Position numbers and translations under genes: made by a program. From Streptomyces sp. ISL-100 (GTDB lineage Bacteria > Actinomycetota > Actinomycetes > Streptomycetales > Streptomycetaceae), in assembly GCF_018614615.1 (NCBI RefSeq), contig NZ_JAGGOK010000054.1:1-46911 (forward strand): 46,911 nt of DNA, given 5' to 3'. Under the pieces are notes generated by a model. That model worked only from the letters and a program-made list of their open reading frames with translations. It did not search any database and had not been told where the DNA came from. Below, one piece after another: positions 41,833-46,911 of this stretch; the stretch's first letter is position 1; each line of letters opens with the position of its first letter.

Positions 41833-41862
41833 GGATCGGGGTCTGGGCCGGAGCCCCAGTTA
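41814..41862 (+). repeat. dispersed intergenic repeat, copy E, overlapping the MMPL stop
   Basis: AGCCCGTCCGGCGTTTGAGG (41815-41834) contains the in-frame TGA of the MMPL gene. The hairpin CTGGGCCGGAGCCCCAG follows with one mismatch and may act as terminator. Between this copy and 42060 there is only a second hairpin (TGGCCACG/CGTGGCCA, about 41901-41932) and no gene. Confidence 0.85.
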
Positions 41863-42060
41863 CGGCCGTGGCCTGCGCGTTGTCGCGGTGTCTCACGCCC
41901 GTGGCCACGTTCCTGTCTCGGGAGCGTGGCCATTTCCTCATTTCCCTCCGGCAGCCGGCCCGGGGAGAGCGTGAAGGTCAATGGCCGTCGGTGAGTTCGC
42001 CGCTCAGCGTGTGATGGAGGACGTGCATCCGAAGGTCCGGGTCATGGGGGAGCGCCAGTC

Positions 42061-42486
42061 TCAGGATGACACTCCGTAGCAGGTGGCGATCGCGGCGGCG
42101 CGGTCGCGCAGGGAGTTGCGCAGCCACTGCGGGGCCAGGGCCTCCGCGCTCGTGGCGAGCTGCCACAGCGCCCATTCGGCGTGTCTCGAATCTTGGAAGG
42201 TCACCTCCAGCCGCAGCCAGCCGTCTGCGTCGGCTTCTTCGGCGCGGACGGCCAGCGCGGTGCCCACCAGATCCTCCCGCCGCGCCAGGTTCACCCGTAC
42301 CAGCACGGTGACTTGGCCGCCGCCGCTCCGAAACTGCGTGCTGCGTTCCTGCCAGATCCGGTCCAGATCGACCTGGTTTGGTCGCTGTGCCGTTTCGGGG
42401 AGTTCCTCGGCGGCCAACACCCGCGACAGCCGGTAGGTGCGGTCCGCGCCAGATCTCGTGGCCAGCAAGTAGATGAATCGAATGGA
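42061..42486 (-). pseudogene. C-terminal fragment of a WYL-domain (YafY-type) regulator
   Basis: About 140 codons ending in the stop at 42061 encode FIYLLATRSGADRTYRLSRV, then LAAEELPETAQRPNQVDLDR, VTVLVRVNLARREDL, LRLEVTFQDSRHAEWALWQL and LAPQWLRNSLRDRAAAIATC. This is the end of a WYL domain plus the C-terminal extension of YafY-type regulators. The DNA-binding helix-turn-helix and the first half of the WYL domain are absent. The frame runs upstream only into the antisense of the divergent ridA gene. Such regulators often sit divergent to RidA-family genes, so the missing 5' half was probably removed by a deletion ending at the ridA start. Confidence 0.75.
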
Positions 42487-42505
42487 GCTGAGAGCTGACG
42501 TGGCA

Positions 42506-42901
42506 ATGGAACGAACGGCGGTCAACCCGGTGACGTGGTCGGTGGAGATGGGATTTAACCAGGGTGAGCTCGTCTCTGGGCACACCCGGACCCTGTACAT
42601 CTCGGGGCAGACCGCGATGAGCGGCGACGGCAAGCCCCAGCATGACGGTGACATGGCGGCGCAGTTGGCGCTGAGCATCGACAACCTGGAGGCCGTGCTT
42701 GGCGAGGCCGGCATGTCTCTCGCGAACCTCGTCCGGCTCAACGTCTACACGACCGACGTCGATCTGCTTTTCCAGCACTACGGCGTGCTGGCGGCGCGGT
42801 TGGGCGCCGCCGCGGTGGCGCCGACCACCACGATGCTCGGGGTGACGCGGCTGGCGATCCCCGGCCAGATGGTCGAGCTTGAGGGGACCGCCGTCGCGTG
42901 A
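42506..42901 (+). CDS. RidA-family protein
   Basis: 131 residues from ATG 42506; GTG 42500 is in frame and has a comparable GGAGCTGAGAGC region upstream. RidA/YjgF signatures: RTLYISGQTAMSGDGKPQHD, GDMAAQLALSIDNLEAVLGE, ANLVRLNVYTTDVDLLFQHY, and TTTMLGVTRLAIPGQMVELE. The Arg in VRLNVYTTD that binds the substrate carboxylate in enamine deaminases is in place, though this branch differs from true RidA. It may deaminate reactive enamine/imine intermediates or have a narrower role in amino acid or pyrimidine breakdown. It lies in a region where its neighbours are truncated, but is itself full length. Confidence 0.88.
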   Translation: MERTAVNPVTWSVEMGFNQGELVSGHTRTLYISGQTAMSGDGKPQHDGDMAAQLALSIDNLEAVLGEAGMSLANLVRLNVYTTDVDLLFQHYGVLAARLGAAAVAPTTTMLGVTRLAIPGQMVELEGTAVA

Positions 42902-42917
42902 TGCGACCTCGCCACCT

Positions 42918-42954
42918 CTGCTACCGGTGCCGGTTGAACCGGCACGAGTAGCAG
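42918..42954 (+). terminator. hairpin terminator after the RidA-family gene
   Basis: CTGCTAC pairs with GTAGCAG and GTGCCGGT with ACCGGCAC, with a small internal loop and a TGA triloop, 17 bp after the stop codon. Confidence 0.7.
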
Positions 42955-42976
42955 GCAGATGGGTGATTTCTGGTGC

Positions 42977-43118
42977 CGAGATACTCGACAGCGCCGACCT
43001 CACGCCGGTCGTGTCGGCGCTGTCGAGTGGTGGGGTCGCAGCGCTGTTCTGTGTCGAGCGCGACCCAGAGGCTTGCCACCGCTCGTTGATCGCCCAGCGA
43101 TTCGTGCGCAGCGGCTGA
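42977..43118 (+). pseudogene. C-terminal fragment of a DUF488 protein
   Basis: The frame encodes DSADLTPVVSALSSGGVAAL, then FCVERDPEACHRSLIAQRFV and a stop at 43116-43118. The C-x-E-x-D-P-x-x-C-H-R-S-L segment is the usual C-terminal signature of DUF488 proteins. The N-terminal two thirds are missing, and the sequence upstream is the RidA terminator. There is no start codon or ribosome-binding site that would make it a working gene. Confidence 0.7.
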
Positions 43119-43238
43119 CCCCGGCCGAACCGCGCAACGACGGCCGTCAGATGCCCTACCGCGGGCATCCCGTGTTCGTCGCGCAGCACGCCACCGCGAC
43201 GTGCTGCCGCACCTGCCTAGAGCGCTGGCACGCCCTAC
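43103..43238 (+). pseudogene. fragment of a DUF4186 protein
   Basis: In the frame offset from the DUF488 remnant the sequence reads TPAEPRNDGRQMPYRGHPVF, then VAQHATATCCRTCLERWHAL. The GHPVFVAQHATATCC-x-x-CLExWH block is a DUF4186 hallmark with its two-cysteine centre. Both ends are lost: the frame merges with the DUF488 end on the left and stops matching where the convergent rsmB begins on the right. Confidence 0.7.
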
Positions 43239-44695
43239 GCGGTCCGCCGCAGCAGGGCCAGGTACATCGCGTCCGTGCCGTGCATGTGCGGCCACAGCTG
43301 TACGTCGGGACCGTCGCCCAGCGCGGGAACTCCGGGCATCAGCGGCCTGGCGTCGATCCACTCGACCTCGACCGGCGCGTGCCCACCACGTCCCTTCAGC
43401 ACGTCGTCGACGACGATCCGGGTCTCGGCGAGATGCGGCGAGCAGGTCGCGTACCCCACGACGCCGCCCACCCGCACAGCGTTCAGCGCCTCCCTCAGCA
43501 GCCCACGCTGGAGCGGAGCGAACCCCTCCAGGTCCTCGGGGCGGCGGCGCCAGCGCGCCTCCGGGCGGCGGCGCAGCGCGCCGAGCCCCGAGCACGGGAC
43601 GTCCATCAGCACGCGGTCGAACGAGCCCGGGAGCCACGGCGGGTTCAGGCCGTCGGCGGCGATGACCTGGTACGGGCCGGGATTACCCACCAGCGCCCGC
43701 TCGACAAGACGCGCCCGGTGCGGCTGCTTTTCGGCGGCCAGCAGCGCGGCGCCGCGCTGAGCGGCGAGTCCGGCCAGCATGGCCGCCTTGCCGCCGGGCC
43801 CGGCGCAGCCGTCCAGCCAGCGCTCGTCCCGCCCGTCGACGGGCGCGTTGGCCAGGGCGATGGCGACCAGCTGGCTGCCCTCGTCCTGAACGCCGGCGCG
43901 GCCCTCGTGCACGGCGCCGATGGCCCCCGGCTCGCCGCCCTCGGCCAGCCGTACGGCGTACGGAGACCAGCGGCCCGGCAGCCCGGAGTCCTCACCCAGT
44001 ACGTCCAGGAGCTCATCGGCGGTGGAGCGGCCGGGGCGGGCGACGAGCGTCACCTCGGGCCGCTCGTTGTCGGCCTCCAGCAGGTCCTCGATACCGGCCC
44101 GGCCGCCGCCCAGCGCGTCCCAGAGCGCGGAGACGATCCAGCGGGGGTGCGAGTGGACGACGGACAGGTGCTCCTCGGCGTCGTCGTCGTACGGCGGAGC
44201 GACCTGCTCCACCCAGGCGTCCAGATCCTGCTTCGAAATCTTCCGCAGCACAGCGTTGACGAACTTCGCGCGGCCCTCGCCGAGCACCACGCGCGCCAGC
44301 TCCACGCTCGCGGAGACGGCGGCGTGCGTGGGGATGCGGGTGCCGAGCAGCTGGTGCGCGCCGAGCGCCAGTACGTCGAGCACCGGCGGGTCCACCTCGC
44401 GCAGCGGCCGGTCGATGCAGGCCCTGATGACCGCGTCGTACGTGCCCTGGCGGCGCAGCGTCCCGTACACCAGCTCGGTCGCGAGCGCCGCGTCGCGCTC
44501 GTCGAAGTTGCCCTTGGCGCGGGCCTTCTTGAGCAGCGGTGGCAGGACGAGGTTCGCGTACGCGTCGCGCTCGTCGACGGCGCGCAGCGCCTCGAACGCG
44601 AGGAAGCGGACCGGGTCCTTCTGTGGGCGCCGGTGCGGCTTGGCCGGACGCTTGGCGGGACGCTTGGCTGCACTGCTGCTTGGCTGGTCACTCAC
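43235..44695 (-). CDS. rsmB: 16S rRNA (cytosine-967) C5-methyltransferase
   Basis: 486 residues from GTG 44695. The N-terminus has a Lys/Arg/Pro-rich stretch (AAKRPAKRPAKPHRRPQK), then a NusB-like helical domain (about 30-170, AATELVYGTLR-like: ALATELVYGTLRRQGTYDAV). The SAM-dependent RsmB/Sun domain has LDGCAGPGGKAAMLAGLAAQ for SAM binding, FDRVLMDVPCSGLGALRRRP with the first catalytic Cys motif, and VGYATCSPHLAETRIVVDD with the nucleophilic Cys. It methylates C967 of 16S rRNA. fmt lies directly upstream in the same orientation, a common pairing (fmt-rsmB). Confidence 0.95.
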   Translation of the reverse strand: MSDQPSSSAAKRPAKRPAKPHRRPQKDPVRFLAFEALRAVDERDAYANLVLPPLLKKARAKGNFDERDAALATELVYGTLRRQGTYDAVIRACIDRPLREVDPPVLDVLALGAHQLLGTRIPTHAAVSASVELARVVLGEGRAKFVNAVLRKISKQDLDAWVEQVAPPYDDDAEEHLSVVHSHPRWIVSALWDALGGGRAGIEDLLEADNERPEVTLVARPGRSTADELLDVLGEDSGLPGRWSPYAVRLAEGGEPGAIGAVHEGRAGVQDEGSQLVAIALANAPVDGRDERWLDGCAGPGGKAAMLAGLAAQRGAALLAAEKQPHRARLVERALVGNPGPYQVIAADGLNPPWLPGSFDRVLMDVPCSGLGALRRRPEARWRRRPEDLEGFAPLQRGLLREALNAVRVGGVVGYATCSPHLAETRIVVDDVLKGRGGHAPVEVEWIDARPLMPGVPALGDGPDVQLWPHMHGTDAMYLALLRRTA

Positions 44696-44732
44696 GAAAA
44701 AGGTGCTCCGCTGGAGAGGGGGACGAACCCTC

Positions 44733-45683
44733 TCAGCGTACGTCCGCCGCGCCCAGGTGTTCGCCCGGGGCGATCCGCACGCCGCGCGCCCAGTCGGCCG
44801 CGAGCATCGGCTTCTTGCCCTGCGGCTGCACCCAGAGGAGCTCGACGGGATGCGATCCCGTCCCGGCGTACACATTCTTCTTCCCTGCGGACAGCTCGCC
44901 GGGAGCCAGGCCCAGGTCCACCCGCTCCGGCAGCGGCTTCACGGCGACCAGCTTGAGCCGCTCCCCGCGGAACAGCGTCCAGGCGCCGGGGGCGGGCGTG
45001 CAGCCGCGCACGACACGGTCGACGCGCAGTGCGGGAGCCGTCCAGTCGACCTGCGCGTCCTCGACGCTGATCTTGGGCGCGAGCGTGATGCCCTCGGTGG
45101 GCTGCGGTACGGCGTGCAGCGTGCCGTCCTCGATGCCGTCCATAGTGGCGGCGAGCAGCCCGGAGCCGGCGAAGGCGAGCCGGGTGAGGAGGTCGCCACT
45201 GGTGTCGGTGGGCCGTACTTCCTCAGTCACCACTCCGTACACCGGCCCGGAGTCGAGCCCTTCCTCGATCAGGAATGTCGAGGCACCCGTGACCTCGTCG
45301 CCCGCGAGGATCGCGTGCTGGACGGGGGCGGCGCCGCGCCAGGCCGGCAGCAGGGAGAAGTGCAGATTGACCCATCCCTTGGCCGGGATGTCGAGCGCGG
45401 TCTTGGGCAGCAGCGCGCCGTACGCGACGACGGGGCAGCAGTCCGGCGCGATCTCGCGCAGCCGCGCGAGGAAGTCCTCGTCGCGCGGACTGACCGGCTT
45501 GAGCACCTCGATCCCGGCCTCTTCCGCCCGCGCGGCGGCGGGGCTGGCGACGAGCCGGCGGCCACGTCCGGCGGGGGCGTCGGGCCGGGTGACGACGGCG
45601 GCAACTTCATGCCGGCCGGAGGCGATCAGGGCGTCCAGGGCGGGTACGGCGACCTCGGGGGTGCCTGCGAAGACGAGCTTCAT
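44733..45683 (-). CDS. fmt: methionyl-tRNA formyltransferase
   Basis: 316 residues from ATG 45683, the usual length. Formyltransferase signatures: MKLVFAGTPEVAVPALDALI, VNLHFSLLPAWRGAAPVQHA with the HxSLLPxxRG motif, and ASTFLIEEGLDSGPVYG. The C-terminal tRNA-binding domain includes RVVRGCTPAPGAWTLFRGER and LKLVAVKPLP. It formylates Met-tRNAfMet for translation initiation. The ribosome-binding site is weak. It lies 37 bp upstream of rsmB. Confidence 0.97.
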   Translation of the reverse strand: MKLVFAGTPEVAVPALDALIASGRHEVAAVVTRPDAPAGRGRRLVASPAAARAEEAGIEVLKPVSPRDEDFLARLREIAPDCCPVVAYGALLPKTALDIPAKGWVNLHFSLLPAWRGAAPVQHAILAGDEVTGASTFLIEEGLDSGPVYGVVTEEVRPTDTSGDLLTRLAFAGSGLLAATMDGIEDGTLHAVPQPTEGITLAPKISVEDAQVDWTAPALRVDRVVRGCTPAPGAWTLFRGERLKLVAVKPLPERVDLGLAPGELSAGKKNVYAGTGSHPVELLWVQPQGKKPMLAADWARGVRIAPGEHLGAADVR

Positions 45684-45776
45684 CGGTGGCGCGGGCCTCT
45701 CGGGCAGGAAGGGCGGAACGTGGTGCGGCGGGCAAGAGGCGCACCAGTCTATGGGCCTCGAAGGGCCATGGCTCCA

Positions 45777-45825
45777 GGGGGCGTACGCACGTCCGCGCGC
45801 CCCGCGCGTATGCGCATACGCCCCC
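45777..45825. promoter_or_regulatory. nested palindromes in the fmt / HTH-protein divergent region
   Basis: A 12-bp inverted repeat, GGGGGCGTACGC (45777-45788) and GCATACGCCCCC (45814-45825), has one mismatch. Inside its right part lies the perfect 16-bp palindrome GCGTATGCGCATACGC (45806-45821). These could be protein-binding sites for the divergent promoters of fmt or the small HTH gene. Confidence 0.5.
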
Positions 45826-45855
45826 AGCAGCGTGACCCCGGTGCCGGGTGACGCG

Positions 45856-45877
45856 TTGGTCAAGAGAGATTGACCAA
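45856..45877. promoter_or_regulatory. perfect 8-bp inverted repeat upstream of the HTH-protein gene
   Basis: TTGGTCAA (45856-45863) and TTGACCAA (45870-45877) are exact reverse complements with a 6-base spacer, 70 bp upstream of the gene at 45948. The right arm contains a TTGACC -35-like box, so a bound protein could overlap the promoter. Confidence 0.5.
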
Positions 45878-45947
45878 TACGGCCCGCACACGCGGCTCCC
45901 TTCCCTTCTTCCGCCCCTTATTTCACGCCGGTTCGAGAGGCTTGTTC

Positions 45948-46490
45948 ATGGCCGACCACGCAACCCACGACGCCCAAGCACGGGCCAGCCTGCATCTGTT
46001 GGTACGGGACATCGAGCGGGTCCGCCGGCAGGTGGACGCCCTGCGGACCCTCACCGCCCAGCTCGGCAACGTCTACCGCCCGCGTCGCTCCGGACCTTCC
46101 ACGGGCTTCGTCGTCTACGGCCGGGCCCCGGCGCCGACCGTCCGCCTCGCGCAGGAGCTGCGGGACAGCGTCGAGACGCTGGTGACCGCCGCCGTGGACT
46201 TCGACCGTTCGCTCGGCTTCTCCTGGGACGCGGTCGGCTCGGCGCTCGGAGTGACCAAGCAGGCGGTGCACCGCCGTTACGGCGCGCGGCGGGCGGCGAC
46301 GCAGAACGGTGCGGCCGCCGAGGCCGAACTCCCGGTCGAGACGGCAACCGCCACCCGCACTCTTCCTCCCCCATCGCCGGTGTCGTCCGTGCCCGCCGCC
46401 CGGTCCATGCCCCCGCAGCCGACGGCCGCCACCCACTCCCTGCGCGAGGAGATCCGCCCGAACGCCTTCCCGGGCCCCCGCAACGGCTGA
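45948..46490 (+). CDS. small HTH-containing protein of unknown function
   Basis: 180 residues from ATG 45948, with GAGAGG 7 nt upstream. The N-terminal part is helical (LHLLVRDIERVRRQVDALRT). A helix-turn-helix-like segment, FSWDAVGSALGVTKQAVHRR at about residues 92-111, resembles the recognition helix region of sigma-70-type and related DNA-binding proteins. The C-terminal 65 residues are Pro/Ala/Thr-rich and low in complexity. It is probably a DNA-binding protein of the kind common in actinobacteria. No family name is offered. It is divergent from fmt, with palindromes between. Confidence 0.75.
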   Translation: MADHATHDAQARASLHLLVRDIERVRRQVDALRTLTAQLGNVYRPRRSGPSTGFVVYGRAPAPTVRLAQELRDSVETLVTAAVDFDRSLGFSWDAVGSALGVTKQAVHRRYGARRAATQNGAAAEAELPVETATATRTLPPPSPVSSVPAARSMPPQPTAATHSLREEIRPNAFPGPRNG

Positions 46491-46567
46491 CCCTCCCTCC
46501 CTCCCCGGCCGTCCCGCCACCCCGCAGAACCCAACGGGACGGCCGAGCCCCTTCCGAAACTAGGCAC

Positions 46568-46630
46568 GCCCCCCCACAGCCCCCGGAACGCCCTACGGGC
46601 GGTGTCCTCAATCGCCGGACAGGCTTGATT
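46568..46630 (-). repeat. dispersed intergenic repeat, copy F (inverted)
   Basis: Shows gtgtcctcaatcgccggac, the reverse complement of the core with TTGAGG for TTTGAGG, preceded by cagcccccgg and gccctacgggc. It is about 80 bp after the HTH-protein stop. Confidence 0.75.
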
Positions 46631-46700
46631 TCCACCAGCACCGAGCCGACTCAGCCCGCCAGCGCCGACCTTCCCCGCCGGAGGCCAAGCCCCGCAGGGG

Positions 46701-46751
46701 CGGCTTGCCCGACAGGGCGGCTTGCCCGACAGGGCGGCTTGCCCGACAGGC
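46701..46751 (+). repeat. three perfect 17-bp tandem repeats
   Basis: GCGGCTTGCCCGACAGG is repeated without interruption at 46701-46717, 46718-46734 and 46735-46751. Each unit contains a short CGGCTTGCCCG quasi-palindrome. It lies in a gene-free stretch (46491-46911) that otherwise holds only two copies of the dispersed repeat. Confidence 0.9.
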
Positions 46752-46816
46752 GCAAGCGCTCAACAGTCGGTGTCGGCGTCACGCGGCGCGGGTGAGCTCT
46801 GCTCGTGCGGCGCCTT

Positions 46817-46911
46817 CAGCCCGTCCGGCGTTTGAGGACCGGGGTCTGGGGCGGAGCCCCAGTTCGGGAAGGGGCGGGTCGGGGAACAGCTCCGCAGGAC
46901 CTGCACCCCGC
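46817..46911 (+). repeat. dispersed intergenic repeat, copy G (cut by the window edge)
   Basis: The best-preserved copy: AGCCCGTCCGGCGTTTGAGG, accggggtctggggcgg, the hairpin CTGGGGCGGAGCCCCAG, ttcgggaaggggcgggtcg, and gggaacagctccgcagg. It continues to the right edge. Confidence 0.9.

Noticed and set aside
41978..42075. Short minus-strand frame with plausible residues (LALPHDPDLRMHVLHH) after the WYL fragment
   Set aside because: It has no start, no ribosome-binding site and no family match that I recognise; it is too short to call.
46701..46751. CRISPR-like array
   Set aside because: The 17-bp units are contiguous with no spacers, and no cas gene is present.

Overview
This is a high-GC, densely packed chromosomal window from a Streptomyces or a close relative. 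Evidence for that: GC-rich third codon positions, many GTG starts, a TTA leucine codon used only in a special place, a chitinase promoter with Streptomyces-type 12-bp direct repeats, a ribD-ribE-ribM-ribBA-ribH operon running into hisE-hisG, and a short intergenic repeat scattered through the window. No rRNA, tRNA, CRISPR array, transposase or integrase was seen.

Left edge (1-5.4 kb, minus strand): the start of a lipopeptide-type NRPS locus. It holds two tandem acyl-CoA dehydrogenase paralogues, a free acyl carrier protein, and an N-terminal condensation domain that runs off the left edge. The layout suggests fatty-acyl desaturation on a carrier protein followed by lipo-initiation. Both dehydrogenases have replaced the usual catalytic Glu (Asp in one, His in the other). 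A promoter and a 12-bp dyad lie upstream. Next to it (5.6-6.8 kb) is a NarL-type histidine kinase broken by an internal deletion, with a few codons of its response regulator.

6.9-14.5 kb: a secreted C39-type peptidase, a small P-loop kinase, a possible small RNA, an EccA-like AAA+ ATPase, a pair of CNNM/CorC-type membrane proteins, and a PH-like membrane protein.

14.5-20.3 kb: the riboflavin operon under an FMN riboswitch, read through into hisE, hisG and probably the PH-like gene. It is divergent from a secreted GH18 chitinase (20.4-22.8 kb).

22.8-29.3 kb: a ROK regulator divergent from an MFS transporter with a shared operator, a secreted GH6 glycosidase with a TTA codon, a DUF5995 protein, and a membrane-anchored PstS-like binding protein with a frameshift.

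29.3-34.3 kb: a probable lysine catabolic module. It contains lysine 2-monooxygenase (DavB), 5-aminovaleramidase (DavA), an Lrp/AsnC regulator and an APC permease, with repeated TTGCGCA-like motifs in front of both davA and the permease.

34.6-41.8 kb: an SGNH hydrolase, an orphan VapB-like antitoxin, GuaB1 (probable GMP reductase), a SorC-family regulator, rpe and an MMPL transporter.

41.8-43.2 kb is a small gene graveyard (WYL-regulator, DUF488 and DUF4186 fragments) around an intact RidA gene. It is followed by rsmB and fmt (43.2-45.7 kb) and a small HTH protein with striking palindromes upstream. Seven copies of the intergenic repeat were found, one of which supplies the stop codon of the MMPL gene.
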